Notes: a model not told the origin generated them from the letters alone. Shown: positions 15,789 to 27,377, counted from the first letter of the stretch. The stretch is DNA of 64,000 nucleotides from Paracoccaceae bacterium (GCA_024742705.1 JANSXZ010000003.1:124001-188000); one strand, 5' to 3'. Numbers and translations: made by a program.

Positions 15789-17095
15789 TGGAATGGTACG
15801 AGGCGCTGGCCCTTCTGGTCGGCACGATCATGGCGCTGATGGCGCTGGGCATGCCGGTGGCGCTGGCTTTCCTGGCGGCCAACATCCTGGGCGCCTGGGT
15901 GTTCATGGGCGGCGAACGCGGGGTCAGCCAGTTGCTCAACAACGGCTTCGGCTCGATAACCAGCTTCGCGCTGGTGCCGATCCCGCTGTTCCTGCTGATG
16001 GGCGAAATCTTCTTTCACACCGGCCTCGGCGGGCGGATGTTCAACGCCATCGACAAGCTTCTGGGCCGGCTGCCCGGACGGCTGTCGTATGTCACGGTCA
16101 TGGGCGGCACCGCCTTCGCCACGCTCTCGGGTTCGTCGATGGGGTCCACGGCGCTGCTCGGCTCGCTGATGGTGCCAGAGATGACCCGGCGCGGCTACAA
16201 GAAGCACATGTCCGTCGGCCCCATCCTGGGCACCGGCGGCCTTGCCATCATCATCCCGCCCTCGGCCCTCGCGGTGCTGCTGGCGACGCTGGCGCAGATC
16301 GACGTGGCCGCCCTGCTGATCGCGGGCATCGTGCCGGGGCTGATCCTCGCGGCGCTTTACATCGGTACGATCTGGCTACAAACCCGCAGCGATCCCGACG
16401 CCGCACCCGCCTATGACGTACCGGCCCAGACCGCCGGCGCCAAACTGCGCATGGTTCTGCGCGACGTGGTGCCGATGGTCGGCGTGATGGTGATCATCGT
16501 GGTGATGATGGTCGCCGGCATCGTCACCCCTTCCGAAGCCGCCGCCTTCGGTGCGCTCGGCGTGCTGCTCCTGGCCGCGGTGTTCCGCTGCCTGACGCTC
16601 GAGGCGGTGCGCAAATCCGTCACCGGCGCCCTGCGCGTCACGCTCATGGCCTATCTCATCGTCTTCGGATCGGCCACCTTCAGCCAGCTTCTGGCCTTCT
16701 CCGGCGCATCGCGTGGCCTCATCCAATGGGCAACATCCTTTGATCTGGCACCGATTCTGATGCTGCTGGTTATGTTCGCGGTCCTGCTGGTGCTCGGCAT
16801 GTTCATGGAGCAGATCTCGATGATGCTCCTCACGGTTCCGATCTTCTTTCCGCTGGCGACAACGCTGGGCTTCGATCCGGTCTGGTTCGGCCTGATCATG
16901 CTGCTCGCACTCGAGATAAGCTTCACCACCCCGCCCTTCGGCCTGCTCCTCTTCGTGATGAAAGGCGTCGCCCCGCCCGACACCACGATGCGCGACATAT
17001 ACCTGTCGGCGCTGCCCTTCATCGGCTGCTCGCTCCTGCTCGTCGGCCTGCTGATCGCCTTCCCGCCCATCGCCACCTGGCTGCCCGGCCTGTAG
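15788..17095 (+). CDS. dctM: TRAP transporter large permease (DctM family)
   Basis: 435-residue, roughly twelve-segment sodium-driven permease. SGSSMGSTALLGSLMVPEM near residue 120 and PSALAVLLATLAQID near residue 160 are family features, and the length is standard. ATG at 15788 is chosen by its overlap with dctQ; the upstream open frame is a shadow. It completes a tripartite importer, and no other transporter lies in the island. A copy of the intergenic element lies 18 bases after the stop. Confidence 0.9.
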   Translation: MEWYEALALLVGTIMALMALGMPVALAFLAANILGAWVFMGGERGVSQLLNNGFGSITSFALVPIPLFLLMGEIFFHTGLGGRMFNAIDKLLGRLPGRLSYVTVMGGTAFATLSGSSMGSTALLGSLMVPEMTRRGYKKHMSVGPILGTGGLAIIIPPSALAVLLATLAQIDVAALLIAGIVPGLILAALYIGTIWLQTRSDPDAAPAYDVPAQTAGAKLRMVLRDVVPMVGVMVIIVVMMVAGIVTPSEAAAFGALGVLLLAAVFRCLTLEAVRKSVTGALRVTLMAYLIVFGSATFSQLLAFSGASRGLIQWATSFDLAPILMLLVMFAVLLVLGMFMEQISMMLLTVPIFFPLATTLGFDPVWFGLIMLLALEISFTTPPFGLLLFVMKGVAPPDTTMRDIYLSALPFIGCSLLLVGLLIAFPPIATWLPGL

Positions 17096-17112
17096 CACCG
17101 CACAGCCCCCGG

Positions 17113-17145
17113 CTTCATCTTGCCGGAAAAACTCCCGCCGGAGGC
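17113..17145 (-). repeat. 33-base intergenic element, copy 3
   Basis: On the minus strand it reads GCCTCCGGCGGGAG to GGCAAGATGAAG, nearly identical to copies 1 and 5. It lies between the convergent dctM and aldehyde dehydrogenase genes. Confidence 0.8.
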
Positions 17146-17198
17146 TCCCTCGGCCCCCGCGCGCGCCCACATTGGCAGCAGAGTGCCCCGATCGCCGG

Positions 17199-18668
17199 TC
17201 AGCCGGGATAATGCAGCGTCTTGACCTCCTGGAAATCCTCCAGCCCCAGCATGCCGCCCTCGCGGCCGTTGCCGGATTGCTTGAACCCGCCAAAAGGCGA
17301 GCCATAGTTGAAACCGCCGCCATTCCAGTGGATCATCCCGGCGCGAATGCCACGCGCCACCCGCTCGAACCGCTCGCGGCTTCCGGTCTGGACATATCCG
17401 GCCAGGCCGTAGGGCGTGTCGTTGGCGATGTCCACCGCCTCCGCCTCGCCGGTGAACTTCATGATCGCCAGCACCGGGCCGAACACCTCCTGGCGCGCGA
17501 TGGTCATGTCCGGCGTGACATCGGCAAAGACCGTGGGCCGCACCCAATATCCGGCGTCGCGGCCGGCCGGCTTGCCCGGCCCGCCCGCGACCACCCGCGC
17601 GCCCTCGGCGACGCCCGCCTCGATCAGCGCCTGGACGCGGCCGAACTGTATGTCGCTGACCAACGGGCCGATATGCGCCCCTGGCAGCGCCGGGTCGCCC
17701 ACCTCGGTGGCCTCGGCGGCGGCGCGGGCCAGATCGACCACCGTGTCATAGATGCTGTCCTCGACGATCAGCCGGGTCGGCGCGTCGCACGACTGGCCGG
17801 TGTTGTAAAAGCATTCGTCCACCGATGCCGCGATCCGCGCCGGCAGGTCTTCACAGTCGGCAAACACCACATTGGGCGATTTGCCGCCCAGTTCCAGCGT
17901 CACCCGCTTGACCGTTTCGGCGGCATCGCGCGACACGGCTGTGCCCGCACGGGTCGATCCGGTGAACGACATCATCGCGATGTCCTTGTGACGCGACAGC
18001 GCCGCGCCGGCCACCGCGCCTTCACCCTGTACCATGTTGAACACGCCAGCCGGAAAGCCCGCGTCGGCGATCAGCTGGGCATACATCACCGATGAAAGCG
18101 GCGTGAACTCGGACGGTTTCAGAACGCAGGTACAGCCCGCCGCCAGCGCCGGAAGAACCTTCAGCGTGATCTGGTTCAGCGGCCAGTTCCACGGCGTGAT
18201 CAGGCCGCAGACGCCGATCGGCTCGCGGGTCAGCACATCGCCGTTGGGCAGTTCCTCTCGCGCGGCCTGCGCCTCGAGCGCGTCTATGAAACCCTGCAGA
18301 TGCCCCACCGCCACATCGGCCTGCGCCTCCAGCGCCATGTCGATCGGCGCCCCCATCTCCAGCGATATCGCCTTGGCCAGATCCGGCAACCGCGCCTGCG
18401 ACAGCGCCAGAAGGTTGCGCAAAAGCGCCAGACGTTCGGCCTTGGGCGTCATCGACCACGGCCCGAAAGCCGCAACCGCCGCGGCAACGGCACGGTCCAC
18501 ATCCGCCTGCCCGCCCAGAACGATGTGGCCCAGAACGGTTTCGTCGGCCGGATTGATCACCGGCATGTCGGTTCCATCCAGCGGCGCGGTCCATGCGCCA
18601 TCGACAAAATGCAGACCCAGTCGTGCGAACGTCGCGTCGAGCGCGGCGGATTGCGGTGCGGTATCCAT
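17199..18668 (-). CDS. NAD(P)-dependent aldehyde dehydrogenase
   Basis: 489 residues, the standard ALDH length. General base Glu259 lies in TLELGG and catalytic Cys294 in NTGQSCDAPT. PWNWPLNQ near residue 159 lies at the cofactor site. It oxidises an aldehyde to the acid. The immediate C-D-A context after Cys is not that of betaine or methylmalonate-semialdehyde enzymes, so no substrate is given. It converges on the TRAP operon and has its own upstream gap, so it may or may not serve the island. Confidence 0.88.
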   Translation of the reverse strand: MDTAPQSAALDATFARLGLHFVDGAWTAPLDGTDMPVINPADETVLGHIVLGGQADVDRAVAAAVAAFGPWSMTPKAERLALLRNLLALSQARLPDLAKAISLEMGAPIDMALEAQADVAVGHLQGFIDALEAQAAREELPNGDVLTREPIGVCGLITPWNWPLNQITLKVLPALAAGCTCVLKPSEFTPLSSVMYAQLIADAGFPAGVFNMVQGEGAVAGAALSRHKDIAMMSFTGSTRAGTAVSRDAAETVKRVTLELGGKSPNVVFADCEDLPARIAASVDECFYNTGQSCDAPTRLIVEDSIYDTVVDLARAAAEATEVGDPALPGAHIGPLVSDIQFGRVQALIEAGVAEGARVVAGGPGKPAGRDAGYWVRPTVFADVTPDMTIARQEVFGPVLAIMKFTGEAEAVDIANDTPYGLAGYVQTGSRERFERVARGIRAGMIHWNGGGFNYGSPFGGFKQSGNGREGGMLGLEDFQEVKTLHYPG

Positions 18669-18723
18669 CGGAAAAACCCTCGTTGCGGTGATACCGCCAC
18701 TGTGGCACCGCCGCGCGTCGCGA

Positions 18724-19197
18724 TCAATGGGCTGGGCGTTCCGCCTTTTTCTCCCAGCGGCCGCTTTCTTCCGACCAATAGAGCGCGGCGCACCCCGCCC
18801 CGGTCAGCGCCTTCCATTGCTCGCGCGCCCGCGCCACCGCATCGGGATCGTTGCCATCGAACAGAACGCAGACGCGCTGCATCGCCGTCACCTCGTCGGG
18901 GCGCAGCGCGGCGCCGTCCACCGTCATCAGGCAATCGGGGCGGTTGGCCGCCGCCTGCCCCGCCACCGTCAGCAGCACCGGCTGATCCGCGTCATGGGCG
19001 CCGCCGGCCAGCCCGTGCGGCGCGAAGCCCTCGCGCGGCATGGCCAGCCACAGCCGTTCGTCCAGCCATGCCATCCGCCCCGCATCGCCGCCGCGCACCG
19101 CGATGCGCCAGCCCGCCTGCCGGGCCTTGTCCAGAAGCTGCGGCAGCGTCACCTCGACGGGGTTGCGCGTCAGATGATAGAAATAGGCGGCGCCCAT
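18724..19197 (-). CDS. holC: DNA polymerase III chi subunit
   Basis: 157-residue HolC. The N-terminus MGAAYFYHLTRNPVEVTLP is characteristic, and the family's core is followed by a Lys-rich tail. Chi links the clamp loader to SSB at the replication fork. The start ATG at 19197 is chosen because the domain begins there; the extra 21 codons upstream read back into pepA. It lies 11 bases after pepA, and the pepA-holC pairing is common in Gram-negative genomes. Confidence 0.88.
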   Translation of the reverse strand: MGAAYFYHLTRNPVEVTLPQLLDKARQAGWRIAVRGGDAGRMAWLDERLWLAMPREGFAPHGLAGGAHDADQPVLLTVAGQAAANRPDCLMTVDGAALRPDEVTAMQRVCVLFDGNDPDAVARAREQWKALTGAGCAALYWSEESGRWEKKAERPAH

Positions 19198-19208
19198 TCT
19201 CGCTCCCG

Positions 19209-20681
<1,473 letters not shown>

Positions 20682-20815
20682 GCGGCGCTCCCTGATTTGA
20701 CCCAGCCACAGACCTAGCCCGCCAGGCGGCGGTTGACCAGATAGCAGTTTCCGCCGTTGCGCGATTGCTCTAGTCTCGCGTCACTGACTGCCGCTGCCCG
20801 GGGGGGACGCCGACC

Positions 20816-21952
20816 GTGTCGAAATACGACAGATATGTGCTGTCGCACCTTTTGCTGTTGTTCGGCTTTTTCGCGCTGATCCTCGTGGCGGTGTTCTGGA
20901 TCAACCGCGCGGTGGTTCTGTTCGACCGGCTGATCAGCGACGGCCAGTCGGCGCTGGTGTTTCTGGAGTTCACTGCGCTGGGCCTGCCCAACCTGATCCG
21001 CATGGTCCTGCCGATGGCGGTTTTCGCGGCGGCGGTCTATCTGACCAACCGGTTGAATTCGGAAAGCGAACTGACGGTGATGCAGGCCACCGGATCGGGG
21101 CCCTGGCGGCTGGCGCGGCCGTTTCTGGCATTCGGCGCGGTGGCGGCGGTGATGATGGGGATTCTGACCCATGTGCTGATGCCGGCCTCGATCAAGCAAC
21201 TGGCCGAGCGCGAGGCAGAAGTGTCGCGCAACGTCACCGCGCGGCTTCTGACCGAAGGCGCGTTCCTGCACCCGGCGCCGGGTGTCACCTTCTACATCCG
21301 CCAGATCGATCCGGATGGCACCCTGAACGACGTTTTCCTTTCAGACCGGCGCGCGCCGGACCGGGTTCTGACCTACACCGCGGCGCGCGCCTTTCTGGTG
21401 CGCGATGCCGATGGCGGTGCCCAGCTGATCATGGTCGACGGCATGGCCCAGCGCCTGATCGAAACCGATCGGCGGCTGTCCACCACGAACTTCGAGGATT
21501 TCTCGTATGACATCACCGCGCTGATCCGCAGCGATACCACGCGCGGGCAGAACATACGGTCGCTGGGCACGCTTGAACTGCTGCGCGACCGCGCGCGGCT
21601 GGAAACCCTGCCCGGCTTCACCGCCGGGCGCCTGGCCGAAGAGCTGCACCTGCGCTTCGCGCGGCCGCTGGTGGCGGTGGCGGTGGCACTGATCGGGTTT
21701 TCCACGCTGATGCTTGGCGGTTTCTCGCGGTTCGGCGTGTGGCGCCAGATCCTGCTGGCTTTCGTGCTGCTGATCGTTCTCGAAGTGATGCGCAGCGTCG
21801 TGGCCGAACCGGTGCTGGCGGACGCGGCCCTGTGGCCGCTGATCTATCTGCCGGGGCTTTGCGGGCTGGCGGTGGCGGCGGCCTTCCTGCACCTGTCGGC
21901 GCGCCCGATCCAATGGCGCCGACGGCGCGGTACGGCAGAGATCGCGCCATGA
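20816..21952 (+). CDS. lptF: LPS export permease LptF
   Basis: 378-residue inner-membrane subunit of the LptB2FGC lipopolysaccharide exporter. Three N-terminal hydrophobic segments, a periplasmic beta-jellyroll of about residues 110-270 and three C-terminal segments form the YjgP/YjgQ layout. Translation starts at GTG (20816); the run GGGGGGGAC upstream may serve as ribosome-binding site. The stop overlaps the lptG start (ATGA). It heads the envelope operon lptF-lptG-lptD-surA-pdxA. Confidence 0.92.
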   Translation: MSKYDRYVLSHLLLLFGFFALILVAVFWINRAVVLFDRLISDGQSALVFLEFTALGLPNLIRMVLPMAVFAAAVYLTNRLNSESELTVMQATGSGPWRLARPFLAFGAVAAVMMGILTHVLMPASIKQLAEREAEVSRNVTARLLTEGAFLHPAPGVTFYIRQIDPDGTLNDVFLSDRRAPDRVLTYTAARAFLVRDADGGAQLIMVDGMAQRLIETDRRLSTTNFEDFSYDITALIRSDTTRGQNIRSLGTLELLRDRARLETLPGFTAGRLAEELHLRFARPLVAVAVALIGFSTLMLGGFSRFGVWRQILLAFVLLIVLEVMRSVVAEPVLADAALWPLIYLPGLCGLAVAAAFLHLSARPIQWRRRRGTAEIAP

Positions 21953-23046
21953 TCCTGCATCTCTATTTCGCGCGCCGCTTCGTGCAGAGCCTGGGGCTGA
22001 TCACCGGGATTTTCCTGGTCTTGCTGGTGCTGATCGACCTGATCGAACAGCTGCGCAAGTTCGAAGGCGTCGACATCACCCTGCGCCAGCTTGGCCAACT
22101 GATGCTGCTGAACGCCCCCGGAGCGATCAGCGAGATCCTGCCTCTGATCATGATCCTGGCCACCGTGGTGCTGTTCGTCGGGCTGGCGCGGTCCAGCGAA
22201 TTGATCGCGGTGCGCGCGGCGGGGCGGTCGGGGCTGCGGGCGCTGGTCGCGCCGGTGCTGGTGGCCGTCGCCATCGGCGCTCTCGCCGTCACCACGCTCA
22301 ACCCTATCGTCGCCGCCACCTCGAACCGCTATGCGCAATTGTCCGAAACCTACCGCACCGGCAGTGCCGCTGCCCTGTCGATCAGCGGAGAGGGCCTGTG
22401 GCTGCGCCAGGGCAGCCAACGCGGTCAGTCGGTGATCCACGCCGGCGGCTACAGTGGCGATGCGCTTATCCTGTTTGACGTGACCATCATAAGCTATGCC
22501 CCCGGCGGCGGCCCGGTGCGCCGCATCGAGGCCGGATCGGCCGCTCTCGAGGATGGCGGCTGGACGCTGCGGCAGGCAAAGGTATGGCCGCTGACGGCGG
22601 GGCTCAATCCCGAAACCTCGGCGGCGCGCCACGAAAGGCTGCGCATCCCCTCGTCTCTGACCGAAGAGCGTATCCGCGATTCGCTGGGCACCCCGTTCGG
22701 GATTTCGGTGTGGGATCTGCCGGACACCATCCGCGACATGGCCGAAGCCGGGTTTTCGACCAAACGACACGAGGTCTGGTTGCAGGCCGAACTGGCGCGG
22801 CCGCTGTTTCTGGTGGCGATGGTCCTCGTTGCGGCAGCCTTTACCATGCGCCATACAAGATCGGGGGGCACCGGCATCGCGGTGCTGGTGTCTGTTCTTT
22901 TGGGGTTCTGCTTGTACTTCATTCGCAATTTCGCGGCGATCCTCGGCGAAAACGGCCAGATCCCCGTGGCGCTGGCGGCCTGGGCCCCGCCGGTGGCCTC
23001 GGTGATGCTGGCATTGGGCCTGCTGCTCTACACGGAGGACGGCTGA
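21949..23046 (+). CDS. lptG: LPS export permease LptG
   Basis: 365-residue second permease of the LPS exporter with the same architecture as LptF. ILHLYFARRFVQSLGLITG begins the first membrane helix. ATG at 21949 overlaps the lptF stop; the longer frame to 21739 is a shadow of lptF. It pairs with LptF around LptB2 (not in this window) to lift LPS out of the inner membrane. Confidence 0.92.
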   Translation: MILHLYFARRFVQSLGLITGIFLVLLVLIDLIEQLRKFEGVDITLRQLGQLMLLNAPGAISEILPLIMILATVVLFVGLARSSELIAVRAAGRSGLRALVAPVLVAVAIGALAVTTLNPIVAATSNRYAQLSETYRTGSAAALSISGEGLWLRQGSQRGQSVIHAGGYSGDALILFDVTIISYAPGGGPVRRIEAGSAALEDGGWTLRQAKVWPLTAGLNPETSAARHERLRIPSSLTEERIRDSLGTPFGISVWDLPDTIRDMAEAGFSTKRHEVWLQAELARPLFLVAMVLVAAAFTMRHTRSGGTGIAVLVSVLLGFCLYFIRNFAAILGENGQIPVALAAWAPPVASVMLALGLLLYTEDG

Positions 23047-25214
23047 TGCGCGCGCTGCATCGGCTTCGGCTTCGGATTGGCGCGCTGGCCGCGCTGGCGT
23101 GGCTTGCACTGGCCGCCGCCGGCCCGGCACAGGAACGCCCGGCCGAAACGCCCGAGGCGCCGCCGCCCGCGGTTCTGATCGCCGACCGGGTGTCGCTGAG
23201 CGCCGCGCGCGAACTGATCGCCGAAGGCAATGTCACCGCCTACCAGGGCCAGACCCGGCTGACGGCGCGGCGCATCAGCTACGACAGCGCCACGGGCCTT
23301 CTGGACATCGAAGGGCCGATCCGGCTGACCGATGGCACCGATGTGACCGTTCTGGCCGATGCCGCCGCGCTGGACCGCGACCTGCGCAACGGGCTTCTGG
23401 CCGGAGCGCGGATGGTTCTGGATCAGCAGTTGCAAATGGCCGCGCTCCAGATGAGCCGCACCGACGGCCGGTATACCCAGCTTTACAAGACCGTGGTCAC
23501 CTCGTGCCGCGTCTGCGCCGACGGCCGCGCGCCGCTCTGGCAGATCCGGGCGCGGCGGGTGATCCACGACCAGCAGGAAAAACAGCTCTACTTCGACGAT
23601 GCCCAGTTTCGCATCGGGCAGGTGCCGGTGTTCTGGCTGCCACGCCTGCGCCTGCCCGACCCGACACTGAAGCGCGCAACCGGCTTCCTGATCCCTTCTG
23701 TGCGGTCCACGTCGCGGTTGGGCACCGGGATCAAGGTGCCGTATTTCTTCCGGCTGGGCGATCACGCCGACCTGACGCTGTCGCCCTACCTTTCATCGCG
23801 CACCAGCACGCTGGATTTCCGATATCGCCAGGCGTTCCGGCGCGGCGGCATCGAGCTGACCGGCGCCTACACCCGCGACGACCTGCTGGCGGATCAGCCC
23901 CGCGGCTATCTGTTCGGAACCGGCGGCTTTCAGTTGCGCAACGGCTTCCGGCTGAGCTTCGACATCGAATGGGCCAGCGACAATGCCTACCTTCTCGACT
24001 ATGGCTACGAGGACCAGGACCGTCTGGCGACCGAAGTCGCGCTGACCCGCGTCAGCCGCGACAAGTTCACGCGCGCGGCGCTGATCCACTACGATTCGCT
24101 GCGCGACGGTGAAATCGAAAGCCGCCTGCCGACGGTGGTGGGCGACGTGATCCGCGAACGGCGGTATTTTCCGCGCCTGATCGGCGGCGAACTGCGGCTG
24201 GGCATGGCCGCCCACGCGCATTACCGCAGCTCGGACCTGGACGGTGTGGGCCGCGACGTTCTTCGCGCCACCGGCGAAATGGCATGGCTGCGCAGCTGGA
24301 CCACGGCCGCCGGCCTGCGCGCCGACTGGCAGGTGGGTGTCGGCATCGACATCTTCGAAATCGGCCAGGACAGCGCCTTTGCCGACGAGGTCGCCCGGCT
24401 GGCCCCGATGACGGCGTTGACCCTGCGCGCCCCGCTGACCCGCGTGACCAGGAGCGGCGCAACCGAGTATCTCGAGCCGCTGTTGCAGATCGGATGGAGC
24501 GACGTCACCGGCGATCCGGTGCCCACCGACGAAAGCGGCCGCGTCGAATTCGACCAGGGCAACCTGTTGTCGCTGTCGCGGTTTCCCGCCGACGACGCGC
24601 GCGAACACGGCCCCGCGCTGGCCTACGGCGTGAACTGGTCACGCTACAGCCCTGGCGGATGGCACCATGCGCTGACCGTGGGCCAGGTTCTGCGCCGCGA
24701 TCCGGTGGCCGGCTTCAGCATCAGCTCGGGCCTGTCGGGCAGCAGCTCCGACATCCTTCTGGCGGGCCAGATCCAGAGCGACTTCGGCCTCGATTTCAGC
24801 GCCCGCAGCCTGTTCAACGATGCGCTCGACGTGTCGAAGGCAGAACTGCGCGGCACCTGGTCCGGCGATTCCGCCAGCATCGGGGGCACCTTCGTCTGGC
24901 TGGGCGCCGATCCGGCCGAAGGCCGCGCCAGCACCGTGTCGGAGCTTTTTCTCGACGGCAGCTACGATCTGAACCGCTTCTGGACCGCCTCGGCAAGCTG
25001 GCGCTACGATGTCGCCGACACCCGCCCGGCAGCGGCGGGTATCGGTCTGGCCTACCGCAACGAATGCGTCGAGGTCGACCTTTCGCTGAACCGCCGGTAT
25101 ACCTCGTCGACAAGTGTTGAGCCTTCCACCGATTTCGGGTTTACCATCGCCCTGCGGGGCTTTGGCGCCACAAATGGTACAGAAAGATACGTCAGATCAT
25201 GCAGCAGCTCGTAA
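23046..25214 (+). CDS. lptD: LPS-assembly outer-membrane protein LptD
   Basis: 722-residue precursor with an Ala-rich signal peptide of about 28 residues, an OstA/LptA-like N-terminal domain (about 40-150) and a long outer-membrane beta-barrel. The N-terminal domain receives LPS from LptA and the barrel places it in the outer leaflet. Cysteines in SCRVC near residue 155 and at NECVEV and RSCSSS near the end could form disulfides as in other LptDs. ATG at 23046 overlaps the lptG stop by one base. The 3' end overlaps surA by 16 bases. A little shorter than E. coli LptD, as usual in alphaproteobacteria. Confidence 0.9.
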   Translation: MRALHRLRLRIGALAALAWLALAAAGPAQERPAETPEAPPPAVLIADRVSLSAARELIAEGNVTAYQGQTRLTARRISYDSATGLLDIEGPIRLTDGTDVTVLADAAALDRDLRNGLLAGARMVLDQQLQMAALQMSRTDGRYTQLYKTVVTSCRVCADGRAPLWQIRARRVIHDQQEKQLYFDDAQFRIGQVPVFWLPRLRLPDPTLKRATGFLIPSVRSTSRLGTGIKVPYFFRLGDHADLTLSPYLSSRTSTLDFRYRQAFRRGGIELTGAYTRDDLLADQPRGYLFGTGGFQLRNGFRLSFDIEWASDNAYLLDYGYEDQDRLATEVALTRVSRDKFTRAALIHYDSLRDGEIESRLPTVVGDVIRERRYFPRLIGGELRLGMAAHAHYRSSDLDGVGRDVLRATGEMAWLRSWTTAAGLRADWQVGVGIDIFEIGQDSAFADEVARLAPMTALTLRAPLTRVTRSGATEYLEPLLQIGWSDVTGDPVPTDESGRVEFDQGNLLSLSRFPADDAREHGPALAYGVNWSRYSPGGWHHALTVGQVLRRDPVAGFSISSGLSGSSSDILLAGQIQSDFGLDFSARSLFNDALDVSKAELRGTWSGDSASIGGTFVWLGADPAEGRASTVSELFLDGSYDLNRFWTASASWRYDVADTRPAAAGIGLAYRNECVEVDLSLNRRYTSSTSVEPSTDFGFTIALRGFGATNGTERYVRSCSSS

Positions 25215-26413
25215 AACTCGTGGTGGCCGCGGCCCTCGCCTGCGCCGGCGCCGGCGTGGTGGCGGCGCAAGGTCTGTTCGCGCCGGCCATCACCGTGAAC
25301 GAAGACGTCATCACCACCTATGAACTGGAACAGCGCACGATGTTCCTGCGGCTGCTGCGCGCGCCCGGCGATGCCAGCGAAGAGGCGCGCAAGGCGCTGA
25401 TCGAGGATCGCCTGAAACAGCAGGTGATCGAAAGCGTCGATCTGAAGGCATCGCCCGAACAGATCGAAACCGGGATGGATGAATTCGCGGCCCGCGCCAA
25501 CCTCGGCCGCGAGGCTTTTATCGCGGCGCTGCGCGAGGGCGGTGTCGACGCCGAGACCTTCCGCGATTTCGTCGCCGTCGGGATCGGCTGGCGCGAGTAT
25601 GTCCGCGCCCGCTTCTTGGGCCGTGCCCGACCCACCGATACCGAAATCGATCGGGCGATGGGCACCGGCGGTGGCGCCGGCGGCGTGCGGGTGCTGCTGT
25701 CCGAGATCATCATGCCGACAACGCCGCAAACCGAGGCCGAAGTGCAGGCGCGCGCCGAGCGCATTGCCGGCATCACCAGCTTTGCCGCCTTCTCAACCGA
25801 AGCGGCAACTCATTCGGCAACGAACACCCGCGCCGAAGGCGGGCGCATGCCCTGGATGCCGATCACCCAGCTTCCGGCGCAACTGCGGCCGCTGATCCTC
25901 TCGCTGGCCCCCGGCGAGGTTACGGCGCCAATCGGTCTGCCGAACGCCATCGCTCTGTTCCAGCTGCGCGATATCCGCGAAACCGCAACGCCGCCACCGA
26001 CCTACGCCGCCATCGAATACGCCATCTATCATATCCCCGGAGGGCGCAGCGAAACCGCGCTGGCCCGGGCCGCCGACCTGCGGGCGCGGGTCGATACCTG
26101 CGACGATCTCTACGGCTTCGCACAGGGCCAACCGCCCGAAGTGCTCGAGCGCCACAGCCGCGCCCCCGCCGATCTGCCGCAGGAAATCGCGCTGGAACTG
26201 GCCAAACTGGACGAAGGCGAAATCTCGACCGCGCTGAGCGGCGGCAATGGCCAGACGCTGTTGGCGCTGATGCTCTGCGGCCGCACCGCGGCTCTGAACG
26301 AAAACGCCAGCCGCGAAGACGTGGCCACGGCGCTGACCCAAAGACGGCTAGAGGCACTGGCGCAGAGCTATCTCGACCAGTTGCGCGCCGACGCGGTGAT
26401 CGTGGAAAGATGA
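25199..26413 (+). CDS. surA: Periplasmic chaperone / peptidyl-prolyl isomerase SurA
   Basis: 404 residues: signal peptide (cleavage near VVAA-QG, residue 23), a SurA N-terminal chaperone domain to about 140, and a parvulin-like region about 155-265. It assists folding of outer-membrane proteins, notably LptD encoded just before it; the 16-base overlap implies co-translation. The parvulin segment looks divergent, so isomerase activity is less certain than chaperone function. Confidence 0.88.
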   Translation: MQQLVKLVVAAALACAGAGVVAAQGLFAPAITVNEDVITTYELEQRTMFLRLLRAPGDASEEARKALIEDRLKQQVIESVDLKASPEQIETGMDEFAARANLGREAFIAALREGGVDAETFRDFVAVGIGWREYVRARFLGRARPTDTEIDRAMGTGGGAGGVRVLLSEIIMPTTPQTEAEVQARAERIAGITSFAAFSTEAATHSATNTRAEGGRMPWMPITQLPAQLRPLILSLAPGEVTAPIGLPNAIALFQLRDIRETATPPPTYAAIEYAIYHIPGGRSETALARAADLRARVDTCDDLYGFAQGQPPEVLERHSRAPADLPQEIALELAKLDEGEISTALSGGNGQTLLALMLCGRTAALNENASREDVATALTQRRLEALAQSYLDQLRADAVIVER

Positions 26414-27375
26414 CAATGGCACCGATCGCCCTGACCTGCGGTGAGCCGGCCGGCGTAGGACCGGAAATCGCCGTGCGCGCGTGGCGGGAACTTCGGTCCG
26501 ACTGTCCCTTCGTATGGATCGGCGATCCCCGCCATCTGCCGCCGGGAACACCCTTCGAAACGCTCGACGATGTCTTCGGGGCGGCCGCCATCTCGCAACG
26601 CGCGCTGCCGGTGGTGGCGCACCCCTTCGCCGGCGAGGCGGTGCCGGGGGTGCCGGACCCGGCCAACGCGCAGGGAGTGATCGACGTGATCGAACGCGCC
26701 GTGGCGATGGTAAACGCGGGCACAGCATCGTCGATCTGCACCGCCCCGATCCACAAGAAGGCGCTGATCGACGGCGCCGGATTCGCCTACCCCGGCCATA
26801 CCGAATTCCTGGGCGCGCTGGCTGGCGGCGCGCAGGCCGTGATGATGCTGGCCTGTGACGAACTGCGCGTGGTTCCAACAACGGTGCATGTCGCTCTGGC
26901 CGACGTGCCGCGCGCCCTGACACCAGAGCTTCTGCGGCGCACCATCGAGATCACCGCCGACGCCCTGCGCACCAGGTTCGGCCTGCCGGCGCCACGCATC
27001 GCCGTTGCCGGGTTGAACCCCCATGCCGGTGAAAGCGGCGCCATGGGCCGCGAGGAACTCGACTGGATCGCCCCGCTCCTCGCGCAGATGCGCGCCGAGG
27101 GCCATGGCCTCAGCGGGCCTCACTCCGCCGATACGCTGTTTCACAGCCGCGCGCGGGCCGGTTACGATGCCGCCGTCTGCATGTACCATGACCAGGCTCT
27201 GATACCGATAAAGACCATCGATTTCGATCGCGGGGTCAACGTGACCCTCGGGTTGCCGTTCATTCGCACCTCGCCGGATCACGGCACCGCCTTCGACATC
27301 GCGGGAACCGGACGCGCCAACCCTGGCAGCCTGATCGCGGCGCTGCGGCTCGCGCACCGGATGGCACGATCTTGA
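26410..27375 (+). CDS. pdxA: 4-hydroxythreonine-4-phosphate dehydrogenase
   Basis: 321-residue NAD-dependent, metal-dependent enzyme of the DXP-dependent pyridoxal-phosphate pathway. [13 protein letters not shown] at residues 9-21 and [11 protein letters not shown] near residue 257 are family hallmarks. It overlaps surA by ATGA. The surA-pdxA-ksgA order is conserved well beyond this group. ATG at 26410 or at residue 3 could be used. Confidence 0.93.
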   Translation: MTMAPIALTCGEPAGVGPEIAVRAWRELRSDCPFVWIGDPRHLPPGTPFETLDDVFGAAAISQRALPVVAHPFAGEAVPGVPDPANAQGVIDVIERAVAMVNAGTASSICTAPIHKKALIDGAGFAYPGHTEFLGALAGGAQAVMMLACDELRVVPTTVHVALADVPRALTPELLRRTIEITADALRTRFGLPAPRIAVAGLNPHAGESGAMGREELDWIAPLLAQMRAEGHGLSGPHSADTLFHSRARAGYDAAVCMYHDQALIPIKTIDFDRGVNVTLGLPFIRTSPDHGTAFDIAGTGRANPGSLIAALRLAHRMARS

Positions 27376-27377
27376 AA

